A stretch of DNA of 64,000 bases from contig ML679966.1 in NCBI GenBank assembly GCA_007922225.1, forward strand, positions 60,108,316 through 60,172,315, given 5' to 3'. This document shows positions 30,790-43,061 of the stretch, in pieces. Each line of letters starts with the position of its first letter. Positions within the stretch are counted from its first letter, which is position 1. Position numbers and translations under genes: made by a program. This DNA comes from Emydura subglobosa. Taxonomy: Eukaryota; Chordata; Testudines; Chelidae. The notes beneath the pieces were generated by a model. It searched no databases, was not told the origin of the DNA, and was given only the letters and a program-made list of their open reading frames with translations.

Positions 30790-33137
30790 TTCCAGTGTTA
30801 CAATGTGGCCATGCAGGGGTTGAAGAAAGATTGCTTCACTACTGTTGCAGCATCCACAACTTTCAGTCAGAAACATTGGCCCTTAGGTGGTCTCAAATCT
30901 TGTCACTGGTGGCCATGTTATTGGTTATGTTCTGTCATTGCCAAATCTGTATATCCATCTCTATTGAATATTTATGACAGTTATGATCATTTAATGGGTA
31001 CATTAAAATCCCTTTATTCTTTTCACGTAACAGTTTCTAAATCACCTGCCTTATTACATTTCCTCTTCTTCCAGCAGCACCACAGAGTGAGTAAACAATA
31101 TTTTTATAGCTGTCAGCATTTTTCTATTTTCTATTATAAACACTATGAAAAGCCCAATTTAAAAAAATAGCAAGCATATCCAAAAAGGATACATTTCAGA
31201 CACTTCTACAGTTTGAAGACTATTATCTGTAAATTCTTTAGTTCACAATAGCTCAATAGATATTTATTTGCCTACTATATCAACCTCTACTTTGTCTGCA
31301 AAAAAATGTACCTGTATCAAAAGCACCTTTCAATAAGTGCGTGACTACAGTGAAACAGAAATGAAAAAAAAATGTGGATACTGCCTTCTTAGATACGCTT
31401 TCCCATCTTACTTTGTTTATGTGGTAATCTAAATCATTAGTGGGATCCTTACATAATTTTCTCCTATAAGTAGTGAGAATCCAAACACAGCTTCTGAGCT
31501 GCAATTAGATTCAAGTTCAGATAAAGACTTGTAGGTACTACACAGTATCTTACTATTTACTCTTTTGAACTTCCTCTAAAGAATTGGTTGCTGTCATACT
31601 GAGTGACCTGATTTCGAGAGGTACATTCTATTTACATCCATGAATTACATCACAGCATTGGCCAGTGATGATTGGCTAGTGCTATATCATCACTCTGCAA
31701 CACCACTTGTTAAAAAAAGATTACTTTCTGGAGAAATGCAAGGACATTACTACTCTTCTGAATCATAGAGTTCTTTACCATGGGTAACTTGAATATGCTT
31801 GGTGAATCCATAGAAAGCCCAGTATGCTCTGCACTGTGTACACCGTGATCTCTACACAGAGATCATTTTACAAAACTCTCATTTACTTCAATAGGAGTCA
31901 AACTGGGTCAAAGCTGAGCACTTTTTTGAAAATCCTATCCAGGATCTGAAACAGTTCTGAAGAAAATGTAAGTTTACTTTTGTTGCATGCTTGAAATTAA
32001 TGATTTGAGATTGTCAAACAACAGGCTCAGATGGAATTATTTAATCAAAGGTTGACGATTTGAGATGAGTACAGAACTATACAGAATAAAGAAAGAAGGT
32101 ATACATTACCCCCCTTTGTAAGGTAAAGAGCTGGCCTCTGTATGTCTCTCTTCTGTAACTGATGGGATGCAGGCAGTTTGCTTTCCCCAACCTAACTTTC
32201 AAGCCCTCTCCTCTTTTTATATAGTGGGGGGAGGAAAGAAACTCCTTTTTGGAGGAAAAATTGCTTTCCCGTGATTAATTTCACAATGTGTTCTGTTTTT
32301 GTCATTTTTGTGTTACCTAATTACTTATTGAATTTCATTTATGGTATTTTTAAGTTACATGATTGATAAGCTAAAAGTAATTTTAATCTAGTCACTATTA
32401 CTGACAGCTGTGACAACCAGCAGTTCTTATTGAGTTAAAACATCTTTCAATGGATCCTTATTTCATTCATTACAGAAAACATGTGCAATAACAAGCATCT
32501 CTTATCAATCATAGAACATAATTAAATCATAGGCTCCATTATCAATCACCCAGTCTTGTTTATACCATACTTCAGTAGACACTTATCAGTTTGAGGGGTC
32601 CTTTCCCTAGACAGCTATATTCCCAAGACTTGGAGGCACCACCAATATTGAAGTACAGCCCAATACTTGATCACATGAAGTGCCTGAATACAGGTCACTC
32701 ACAGGTTAAGAACCAACTCTCTGGGCCTTAGAATTCAGACAGACATACTCTTTGCTAATATTGTAAGAGATTCTGGGGGAATAGATAATATGCTAATTTA
32801 ATATACAAGAAAAAGAGGAAAAAAGGTTTAATATTTACTAGCAGGTATTAACACTTTCCAAACTGATATAAAACTGACAACAACAGATAATTTAGGGAAT
32901 TCATAAAAGCCTACAGACTCTTCTACTTCCAGGGCATTAGTCTGAACCCAGCCCGAAAGAGTAGGCATCTGCTGTTGCCGTCCAATTGCAGTTCGGTTTC
33001 ATAGTTGAAATAAATTTGATGTTTTCGATTCAGTTCCTGTTGTCAACATCGTGAAAACCAACACAACTCACATTGTCAGGTATCTCATGGGCAGTCTAAT
33101 GAGAGAGGATTCTGATTTAGTGGGCATGGAGACTCAC
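30790..33137. other. AT-rich non-coding stretch, no gene seen
   Basis: No recognisable repeat or coding motif. The frame at 31280-31504 (minus) is featureless. Confidence 0.45.
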
Positions 33138-33259
33138 CTATCTTCTTGCTTTACCAATGATGCCTCCAGATCGAGGCACATTGCTGGAAGAGTGTGAAGG
33201 AAGCTTGAACTGCTGCTTTGCTTGCTTTACCTATTGTGTGGCAGATGGAGAATTTCAGT
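33138..33259 (-). other. Possible exon (122 nt) bordered by good splice-like sites
   Basis: On the minus strand a pyrimidine-rich acceptor (tttgctttgattttag) lies directly upstream of 33259, and a donor (GTGAGT, plus strand 33132-33137) directly downstream of 33138. All three frames contain a stop, so if it is an exon it is non-coding, terminal-coding or alternative. Chance matches of this quality occur in 64 kb, so confidence is low. Confidence 0.22.
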
Positions 33260-34243
33260 CTAAAATCAAAGCAAAAATATAATAGTTAAAAATGTGCATA
33301 AGGTTGGTGGCAGAGGGCAAAGGTTTACAGACTAACCCAGTGAACAATTTGCTTGCAGAACGCTACAAAATTTGCATGTGATATAAATTATGATTGTAAT
33401 TGCTATGGTATTTGAACTTGAGTCACAAGAAGTAGTAATAAAATATTCTTTGGATATTTCTGGCTTGGCCAGGAAACAAAGTAATGGAATTGCAAATGAA
33501 ATCCTAAGTTCAAAAGATACCCATCCTGATTTTCAAAATCTCTAACCGAAACCTTTCCAGTAATTACTAAAGTTGTGCTAAAGTAAGGAAGTGCTTGTTT
33601 GAAGGGCTTTCACTCTAAATAATACTGAAGTGATAGTCCATGCAGTTAACTGTGTGGGGGTTATTCATAGGAGATCTTTAAGGAACTGTCTGTTCAGCAT
33701 GAATATTAAAAAGATATCATGGATAAGTGCTGTACTTTTGGAACAGAATCAAAACTCTTGACATTTCCCCCATTGCTGTCACTAATTTATGTAGTTGGCT
33801 ACTGGGATTAATTCTTTCTTCCCTGTACTCCTGCTGTCAAGAATAAACTGAAATCCAACACATCACTGTCCTGTTATAAATAAAGTCTCCCATTTTAACC
33901 CAACCAGCATTTGTTAATTTACTTAAACACTCTAAGAAAAAAAAAAAGTGTAGCAATGAAGGCATAAATTTAGAATGTCTACATTTGGGAAGAGGATGCA
34001 CTTTAAACAGGAGAAGATCAAAGAGTCAAATATAAACAAGACATTAACAAAAACTGCCCCGTTAATATAAGAGGCACATTTATGTGAACAGAGAAGTTCT
34101 TAGAATTTCTTATTTTATTTCAATGTATTTAATTTGGGGGAAAATATAGTTAAACAAATTTTGGTGCAAGATTAATTTTAATGGATCTCCAATATTTTCA
34201 AATGAATGCTAGTACATTTGTAATGCAATGATATATGCATATT
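33260..34243. other. AT-rich non-coding stretch, no gene seen
   Basis: No motif-bearing frame and no recognisable repeat. Confidence 0.45.
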
Positions 34244-34444
34244 GCACTGAAGATGGGCTGAAAATTCTTGTATCCAAGAAGAAAAAATACTGAGTATGAT
34301 CTAATGAAGCACTATATATCTAAAATTATTTAAGCACAAGGTGATTGTTATAAAGAATTTCAGCTAGATACTACTTCATTAAATCATACTCCATTTTTAT
34401 TTTTTTCCTCTTGGATACAAAAATATTTGGCCCATCTTCAGTGC
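34244..34444. mobile_element. Hairpin MITE, 201 bp, with arms of about 66-71 bp
   Basis: The arm 34244-34309 (starting gcactgaagatgggc) is the reverse complement of 34374-34444 (ending gcccatcttcagtgc) with a few mismatches and a short indel. The 64-bp loop is AT-rich. The whole would fold into a long hairpin. It is a non-autonomous DNA transposon without coding capacity; the superfamily is not assigned because no clean target duplication is seen. Confidence 0.85.
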
Positions 34445-35142
34445 TGCACACTCTTTTTGTTAACACTGTTCAAGCAAACTAACCAATGCTGCTTAGATTA
34501 ACTATGAAGGATGCACTTAGTGCCAATTTTATCATGTGGACACATTTCCAGGAGGAATTGGACTGGCACCACTAACTGTTTTTTCTACAGAGGGTAATAA
34601 ATAGCCATCAGATGATAACACATTTCAGTCTCTGCCAACAAAAGCCTGGATTCAAACCAGCAACCTAGAGGAGAGATTAAAAATTGTGTTATCCCGTTAT
34701 TAATCCCCCCAAACTGCTCAGTGATTTTCACTCCTCATGACCGTCACTTTAAATGCTCTTCTTCAGGCTAAAATGAAATATCCAGTACCAACAAGTCAAC
34801 AATGAATGGTTATCCCCAAAATGCCCACGTCTACCCAATGGCACTTCAGAGCAGCAGAGACCCTCCTGTTTAGATTTTCTTCACAATACTACCATTCTGC
34901 CTTTTTTTTTTTAAATCAAACTAACAACTTCACATGAGAATTGGGAAACAATGCTGGAATTATGAAAATAAATTACAGTGAAAATCATGCCTAAAATGCA
35001 AATGTAATGGATACCCTTAAAATTCATACCATTGTGAATAATTTGTTTATAGTGGAATTCTCCATTATGTAATAGGTAATTTTGCTGCAAATGTTAAACT
35101 TCTGAAACAGCATAACTTGAGTGTGGGCATATTCGGGGAACA
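34445..35142. other. AT-rich non-coding stretch, no gene seen
   Basis: Ordinary sequence. If 35143-35199 is a terminal exon, this would be its 3' UTR on the minus strand. Confidence 0.4.
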
Positions 35143-35199
35143 TCAAATACTCATGAGTTCCTCTAATTTCTGACGAACAGCAGCATCAGATATACTAGG
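35143..35199 (-). CDS. Possible terminal coding exon (18 codons plus stop)
   Basis: The minus strand shows a strong polypyrimidine acceptor (cttgtattttctttccttacag) followed by an open stretch reading PSISDAAVRQKLEELMSI and then TGA. The amphipathic, charged character of the peptide looks protein-like, and the acceptor is better than most chance ones. I do not recognise the gene. No adjoining exon is certain; the candidate at 43026-43061 is in a compatible phase. Confidence 0.3.
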   Translation of the reverse strand, partial: PSISDAAVRQKLEELMSI

Positions 35200-37195
35200 C
35201 TGTAAGGAAAGAAAATACAAGAAATTATTAGTTTAAAAAATTAAATGGAACTTTAAATAGCTATCCTAAGGCTATGAAAACTCAACAGGTATAAGATGTG
35301 GTGCAATGGCTGAAGTACAACAGCACTAAAGGTATGAGCTGAAATAGTTTAGATAAGAGCCAAATTAATGCCTTGTTGCTTAGCTTTCTAAGGGGATTCA
35401 GGACTCAGGCAGGGCCACTTCTCCCTCCAGCATCCCCCCCAGGCCCAGACTTGTGCTGGGGAGACCCTTCCCCACTCTGGGTGGTGCCTCCTCTCCAGCC
35501 CGTTTGCCATATGGCCTTGGGGAAAAAACGCAGTGAGGAACCATAGGAGCAGCTGCAGAAGCAGGAATTTTTGGACATCTCAGAGAACTTTCTAGAGTTT
35601 TGATTGGACTGTCTTCTCCTGTTCTGATTGGCTGGTTGTGCCAACCCTCTCTTTCCCTCTCCTTTAGTCTCTTCACCTCAACTTCATTAAGAATAATGGT
35701 AAAATCTTTGCCAGTAGGTATACACTAGGGCTAGAGCTTATTTGGAAAAAGATTGGTGGTCTGTGAAAAAGAAAAAAAGTATTTTGCTAAAGGTCTTAAA
35801 TCACAAAACTAAGGAGGGGAAAAGACTGTGAAGGCGGCAAGAGAATGAATATATAAAACACACAGTTTGATTTTCTTTGTCACTGGCTTTTACATAGGGT
35901 GGAAATTTTAGTTTTTCAAAATTCTAGAATATTAGTTATTTCTCAAAAAAAAAAAAAGTGTTCCAGTTTCAAGATTCAATTCTTGAGACATTTTCAACAT
36001 TTTCAACTAGTGTAAAGAGTTAATGGAGTAACAGCTCCTAACAGCAGGACTGATTCTGAACTTTAGTCTAAAATTCATACGTCCATCATCACTTGATATA
36101 AAACAACTTTTGAAGAGTATGTCACAAAGATATAATGAACTAATCCAGTGAGATTCATGATGAAAGGCACTCCTACAGAGTCCCACAACTGCAGCAGGAG
36201 GGATGCAGAGAGCACAACAAAACAAAATAACTCTTCTCTTATGTTCACAGCATACACACAGAAATTAGATTAAAATACATTACTAATCTTGCTGGACATT
36301 AGGTCTTAGAATTCAGGCTGATGACCCAAAAACAGAGAGAGAAAACAGGTGCTCAAGGCACAACTCACCCCAACTTGATTTAAGATGGCTCTTTCCATAC
36401 TGATTCTGACTGCATGTCAGTTCCAGAGCTCCCAGCCTGCAAGCAGGATCAGAAAATCCCTTCTTCTGCTCTTAAACTGGCAGTTTGCAATTCCAACACA
36501 GTTCTCAACATACCACACTTTCAACCCAAAGTACATTTCTCTTTCTGTCCCCCAAGATATCTTTTGAACTTACCGTTTGGAAAATATATATGAAAACAGG
36601 ATAAAATGCAAGCGAAATTGGATATACAGTTTATCATCAATCTATCTAAATTGCTTTAGAACACAATCTGATACAAAGTATTGTTTATGTATAGTTGCTG
36701 CAAAATATTTACCATGATAGCTGAAGCTCAGATCAGGTAGATTGTTTCACAAGTCTTTGGAGCAAACTGGGCTAATTTATACTTTTATGTTGAAAACCCA
36801 TGCAGTTTGCACTCTCATTATTTTGACTGTCTGATTTTTCTCTTGAAGTTTGAATGCTCTTTCAAAACGAGGACAAAGTAAAGCTCTGTCTAAGGCTGAT
36901 CATCCAAAGCTCTCATCATGTTCCCATAATGTACGAAGACCATTAATTTTGTTACTTGGGGAAAAGAAAAATTGGTCCTCTGGCCTTTACAGGCAAAACA
37001 TCTTCTTTTATTGTCTATCTTGGAAAGGAACATCCTCTTTGGTATGCTGCAACTTCTTCTGTAACAAGGTCAGAGCGTGCCCAGACTACATGCACACAAT
37101 GGGCTAGAGCACAAGACAATCCACCCTTTACATCCCATACAGGAAAAAGGACTCAGCTGCAGTCTTTACAAGCAACTGCCAGGTACTGGAATTAG
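35200..37195. other. Non-coding stretch with a GC-rich patch, no gene seen
   Basis: A GC-rich patch at about 35400-35660 contains two inverted CCAAT boxes (gattgg at 35600 and 35626) and could be a repeat or LTR fragment. The rest is AT-rich. Membrane-like frames near 36075-36257 on the minus strand have no support. Confidence 0.4.
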
Positions 37196-37197
37196 CC

Positions 37198-37555
37198 ATC
37201 TCAAATCCTGTCTTCTGACAGTGGCCAATGTCAGGTGCTTCAGAGGGAATGAACAGAACAGGTAATCATCAAGTAATCCATCTTCTGTTGCTCATTCCCA
37301 GCTTCTGGCTAACAGCGGCTTGGGACACTTCAGAGCATGGTTTTGCATCCCTGCCCATCCTGGCTAATAGCAATCAATGGACCTATCCTCCATGAACTTA
37401 TCTAGTTCTTTTTTGAATCCTGTTATAGTCTTGGCCTTCACAACATCCTCTGGCAAAGAGTTCCACAGGTTGACTGTGCACTGTATGAAGAAATACTTAC
37501 TTTTGTTCATTTCAAACCTGCTACCTATTACTTATTTCATCTGATAGTGAGTTTC
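37198..37555 (-). mobile_element. CR1 fragment, second subfamily
   Basis: It shares long phrases with 63300-63700: 'gtggccaatgtcaggtgctt', 'ccatgaacttatctagttct', 'gttatagtcttggccttcac' and 'ggcaaagagttccacagg'. The minus strand carries the C-terminal RT tail region of a CR1 of that subfamily, with no intact frame. Confidence 0.85.
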
Positions 37556-37559
37556 ATAG

Positions 37560-38140
37560 TTTTGGTTTGGCACCTGTGAAGTCTCTGTCCCCCTTACAGT
37601 CATGAACCTTGACCTCATTGTTGATAGTTTCATAGTACCAATGGATGCAGCTATTGTGGGAAGTCATGGTTGCAGAAGTAGGACCAATTCCATGCAATGC
37701 TTTGAAAACCAGGACAACATCTTGAACTAGGTTCTGCTCATTGGGTCCCAGTGCCGACAGGTGCATTACAGAGAGATGTTTTCTCAACAATACATGTTGC
37801 TAAGCAGTGAGCTGTTGAATTTTGAACTAACTGGAGTTTTTACGGTACTGAGCTTCATTAGTAAATTTACAGAATTTCAATAATTGAGCCTAAATATGAT
37901 GAAAGCATAGGGTCACAGTGGATAGACCTAAATTTGATTGGATTGGGTACAAACTTCTGATGAACTTCAGATATAAGTAAGCATTTTTGTCATCCTCGCT
38001 TTTTGGGTATCCAAGTGTATTGCAGAGAGTCTAAAAGTAGTCCAGAATGGAGTTGTCATGAAAGGGAATGGTTCTTCAAAATGCTTCCCTCTTCATATTA
38101 GCAACATCTCAGCATTGTCCAGGTTAAGTTTCAGGCAACT
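37560..38140. repeat. Old LINE-like 3' region
   Basis: Phrases such as 'gctttgaaaaccaggacaac', 'ttgaactaactggagttttt' and 'tttcaataattgagcctaaa' resemble a dispersed amniote LINE-related repeat known to me by pattern. The family is not certain and no frame survives. Confidence 0.35.
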
Positions 38141-38144
38141 GCCC

Positions 38145-41100
38145 TACCTCCAAATGATAATCCCCACAAAGTATTGAGAAATCTAAAGGATGACATAATT
38201 ATACCAATGTACAACCAGAAGAGTGGCTCTTTACACCTACCTTGTGCAGGTGTAAATAATTATGTAAAAGCCATGGTTCCTGATGTGCAATTTGAGGCCC
38301 AAGACTTCTCCATGGACATCAATAGAAATTTTCAGTAGGAAAAGTAGCATGGGACCTGAATGTGAAATCCAGCTGGGAAAACACTTTGTGGCTTGACTGG
38401 AGAGCAACTGAGGGAATGGAAACCTTCTGAGACTTACAATGATGTCTTTAAACTTACAGGAGACTAAGAGACCAAAGAGGCCTCTTGAAGGAATAGCTGA
38501 CCAGACTGTTCAGAAGGAAGGGATATTGTATTTTGCACTTTGAAAGGGGGTTCTGATTTGCTCATTTCTATAAAGACACAAGGGATCACCCATCCTTAGT
38601 TATTTGTTTCAAATTCTCACATTAATGACAAGTAATGTTCATAAAACAAGAGACACAACAAAAAAGAATGGAAGAAATAATTTGTTTGGGGGAGAATAAA
38701 ATGAAGTCAAGTGTCTTAGAAGACTGGGTATAGATTTCACATCACTACTACACCACAAATTAGGCATGGTGAAAAGTTTCATGTCCAGAAGCTATTTTAA
38801 TTTTGACAACCTGCATCTGGTGGCAACAAAGTCTCTCTCTTATGTCAACTGCATCATTTATCACATGGAAACATTCCCGTATATTATGAGAGAAGCCTTT
38901 ATGAAAAGTAGGTCGGAGAGTTTTTTTGGGTTTTTTAAGTGTACAATTCAAATAGTGAGCTATGGTAAACCTGGAACTCCACTTGGCATACCTAAACTCT
39001 GAAACCAAATGTACATGCTAAACAATGTAGAGCACTACTGCTGCATATATTAAAGAATGATGCTAATTAAAGAGAGAGAGGACCATAGTATTTTTATTCC
39101 TTTCTGTTTTTCTCTAAATAAACTGTGAAAAGATTAAAATCAAGAATGATTGTAGATGATCCCAGAGTAGGAGGACAGATCAATGGCCTTCTAACCTCAG
39201 CTTCCCAAATCTGCCACCCAACTGTAAAGAAGATAATACAAGACTTTCAAATAAAGTGAAATGTCAACAAAAAAAGGCTCTGGGACAATACCACAGCTGT
39301 AACAAAAGTTTATGATTAGATATGAGAGAATGGTAGATGTTTATCTTCTCAAGTGTTTTTTTTAATTTTATATTAATTTTGATTAAAATATGTTGATCCT
39401 TTTCTGGTGACTTCCCATGACTCTGAATACTTGAGCTTTGCTGGTGCAAACACTCAGAGTTGGTTGAGAAATGTTATTCTTCACAAAGAATTTCAACGGA
39501 AACAAAATACTTTTTTTTGATGTTTCCACAGATATATTTAGTTTTCTGAGAAAAATAAGCCCAAAATTAAATTATTTTAGTTGACAAAAACCAAAAATTG
39601 TTCACTTAAGTCTGACGCCATCTCCCATTTTGTCCCCTTTCCTATTTCCTTTCCAATAATTTAAAGGACTTATGACCAAGCAGCCATAGAGACCCCTGCA
39701 TCAAGCAATCCTGGCTACAGTAATAATGAACTCAGTCAAAAAGTCCAGTGACATCATCACCATCTGGCTGTCTGTGTAGGGAACGGAGAAGCATCTGTCC
39801 AATAGGGAATGAAATCAATGTCCTGATACTTACAGAAAGTCTACTGGTTTCAAAGAGTTTACCCATGGTATTAATTTCTTTCCCCAAAATACATCTGCAG
39901 CTGCTCCATCCACTTCTCAGAAAATCTCTTTTCCAGATGGCAGTAGGAATACACAAAAGACCAAGGACCCCAACCTGCCAAATCAGATCCTTTATCATTG
40001 CTGGAATTCTAATTAAGTGAAAGTATTAAAGAGAATTGTGATTCTTTTGTTATTTCTGCTGTGACCTAGTGGGAAATCATTGGCTGTGATGATTACTTTT
40101 TGGAGACAGCTACCATTCCACTTCGGAGAGTAAAGACATCAGCACAGGGTTACAACACTTAATTTTCTCTTTGTTCTTCACTCTTCACGTTTGTGTAGCT
40201 TACTCCATTAGCTCCACTGGGTTGCAGGAAACAGAGCTGAAAAGTAAGTGGAAATAATCTTATGTTTCCCTGATGTCAGTGGATGAATCAGTCTGTAGGG
40301 GTGAGATCTTTCAACATCACTGGAAGCAGTGGGCTAAATTATCTGCTAATTCAAACCTTGAGCAATTCCACTGCGGTTAGTAGGACTGCACAAGGTGTAA
40401 GTCTGTCCAGAATGCAGCCTAATGTGTTTTATTATACTATTTGCTTGAGATTTTTTTTTTAAATGGTGCAAACAGCTAGGAGGGTCATTCACTCCTGGTA
40501 TTTCTTTCAGGATGCCCCGGGAATCTCAAAGGCTGCCACTGAACTCAGGCCATCTCTTATTTAGGGAGCAGTGCAAAATCAAGTTCACTTTTGTTGCTGT
40601 TTCTGACACTGTCATCAATTGGAATTAATATAGATTCTTTGGAAAGCTGTAGCCTATTATGTGCAATAAATCAAACAGGCCAAATTGGCAGAATTTACTG
40701 ACTACATAGACAGTACTTTTTCCATCTGAAAATAGATATGCACAATTTTGTTTCTATTGTTGTTTACATGGGGAGAGCCATTTCACATTTTGATTGCATC
40801 AGTATGAATGGAACAAAGTAAAAAGGATTTAATTGTAAGGCCTTTCACATGGTTAAAATTTTTAAAAGAACATACTTGCTTTACAAGGAGAAATGTATCA
40901 GTTTCTGTAATTATTTTTGGTGTACTCTGAAGCAAGTCTTTATTTTCCACTTCAGATTATGTGTCCAGTGAGCATCCAGCCTACTGGACCCTAAATCATG
41001 GCATCTACAGGTTTTACCAATGTACCATGGATGATCCTAGATTTGGTTCCACCTGTTCATCTGATGGATTTTACTGACTCCTACCACTGGGAGAAAGAGG

Positions 41101-41453
41101 GAAACTTCAGCCAGCAACATGACTGCACCTCTAATCCAGCACTTCCAACCAGACTTTAGATGGACCAGGCACTGCTTGTCTAAGAAAAAACCCAAAATTC
41201 TAGCCTGCCAGCTATCATCCTCCACTTACTACCAGACCACAAATGGGACATCTGTTCTTCTTCTTCTCCCTTTTTTCCTATTTGTCTGTTTGTTTAAGGA
41301 AATTGACTTGACAAAACTCACAGCTTTGTAAATTCTCTGAAAGTGTGCTGATTGTGACATTTTGCTATTAGTTAGGAAAAGGAAAACAAAACGTGTTTCT
41401 AGTTTTGCTGAAGACTGAATAAATAAAGCAGAATGACTAAAGTATGGTTACTG
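38145..41453. other. Non-coding stretch, no gene seen
   Basis: AT-rich sequence. Frames near 38766-39008 (both strands), 39732-40020 and 41037-41331 are featureless. Confidence 0.45.
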
Positions 41454-41764
41454 AGACCTAGTCTGCACTAGACAGTGTTTGCCAGTCTAGCTAAACCAGT
41501 ATAACTGTACCAGCAAACTCTCCTAGTGGAGCTGCAGCTTATACTGGCAAAATCATTCTTTTCCCAGTATATCTTATATCAGTTCACTAAAAAACAAAAT
41601 AAAACAAAATCTAAAAAAAACCTTTAAAAAAGGACTTTTCAATGGTATAACTGCATCTACTCTATGGCTTTTGCCAGCATGTCGGTGAGATGTGTGATTT
41701 TTTAAACACCTTTCACCAACATAGCTATGCTGAGAAAACATGTAAATGTGGACTACACCTGAAA
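41454..41764. mobile_element. MITE-like palindromic element (turtle 'gtctacact' type)
   Basis: The left end 'agacctagtctgcacta' and the right end 'gtggactacacctg' are loosely inverted. Inside are repeated and inverted words (ccagtataactgtaccagc, ggtataactgcat, ttttgccagcatgtcggtg, caacatagctatgctg). The layout matches a DNA element that I recognise as common in turtles. It has no coding capacity. Confidence 0.55.
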
Positions 41765-43025
41765 AGTTAATGCCAGGACTGTGAAAGGAGCCTTGAGACC
41801 ACTTTGTGGTGTGTAAAGGTAAGATCCAAACAATCCTTAAGATATGCCAGTTGCCAGTCTGATTACTGGATTTAAGAAAGCAATTTTAGAATGTTTTGAA
41901 ACCAATTACTAGATACGTTTAGTTTTGATTATTAATCCTAGATAACTATTTTATTACATAAATGGTAACATACAATAACTGTCACACATCAAATGTGCTC
42001 AAAGATAAATGTGTGATTAGGAATCTTAATTTAAGAACTCTACTCTCTTAAGTGACTGCTCATCAAATGCTCTTGAAATTTTCCATTGTAACACATCTTG
42101 ATGGTAATTCATTCTAAGCAATTTTCTTCAATCCATTTTCTAGTCTAAACCAAAGTATTTACAATGATGCACTTGTTCTATATAACTGCCTTTCACTCAG
42201 ACACTTGAGAATGTCAATCTGCTAATGTTCATTTTTCATCAGTTTCTGGTTTTTCTATTATTCCTAATTACCTACAATACTCCCTTTCAAGTAGCTCAGT
42301 ATATGTGTTCTCTCTGTTCTCCTTTTAATGCACAAAGGATTCTTGAGCAGAACACCCCATTAATCATCCTGTGTATCGATGAGAGAATAAAACCTTAAAA
42401 TATACTTTGCTGTATAGGAGACAGTTATAGTAAGACATCTGTGTGAAAGCAGGAAAGCAAAAGGAGGAAAAACTCAAACAAATGCCTAGGTACTAGACCT
42501 TATGTCCCAATCTCCTTAGATGAAAAGCCAAAGTGCATGGAGCCCTCCTAATTTATCTGTATCATCAATAAAGCGATTATTTAGCTGGTACAATAGTTGA
42601 TTGTGGATTACCTCTGGAAATGTCATTAACATGAGCACAAGATTTTCTAACCAAATCCCATAACTTGATTTCTTACTCTCTCCTCTCCGACTCCCCAAAA
42701 TCTAAAAGGACAAAAGCTTTTTTCTCAAATCTTAATATTTTGTTATTGCCTCACATCACACTGATTAAATATTCATGGCTGGATCAAGATTAATGCCTTT
42801 AGATCCTCTTATTTAGCAATATGCTCATCTTAGATTTCAGTGTGCTAATGTATACAATCAACTGTTGTATTCCTGCAATCACAATACTTCCCCCCGGCGT
42901 CATTTTTAACATAAGGAAGTAACTATCAACGACACAAGTAGCATGTAGATTTCATGAAGATCTCATTTGCACAATAAAAGGCTTTGTACTGCAAACTGTA
43001 TGCCACTTTGTACATGAGTACTTAC
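41765..43025. other. AT-rich non-coding stretch, no gene seen
   Basis: No supported gene. A frame at 42516-42698 (minus) has exon-like borders but no other evidence. Confidence 0.4.
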
Positions 43026-43061
43026 CTGTACAGACACTTCATGATGTAATGAAACCTGCAT
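43026..43061 (-). other. Possible 36-nt micro-exon
   Basis: On the minus strand an acceptor (gttttcaattgcag) and a donor (GTAAGT, plus strand 43020-43025) enclose exactly 36 nt that are open in phase 0 (MQVSLHHEVSVQ). The length divisible by three and both consensus sites are suggestive, but chance is likely in this much sequence. The gene is not recognised. Confidence 0.2.

Noticed and set aside
30565..31170. 201-codon open frame
   Set aside because: Begins in a GC-rich repeat and runs into AT-rich DNA with no domain-like residues.
36075..36257. Membrane-like 60-codon frame on the minus strand
   Set aside because: Hydrophobicity follows T-rich DNA; no start context, homologous motif or splice support.
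39732..39998. 88-codon minus-strand frame with a GTAAGT-like site inside
   Set aside because: No good acceptor upstream and no recognisable domain.
42612..42701. 90-nt segment with acceptor- and donor-like borders on the minus strand
   Set aside because: Weak donor (GTAATC), peptide not protein-like, and the frame runs on past the donor.
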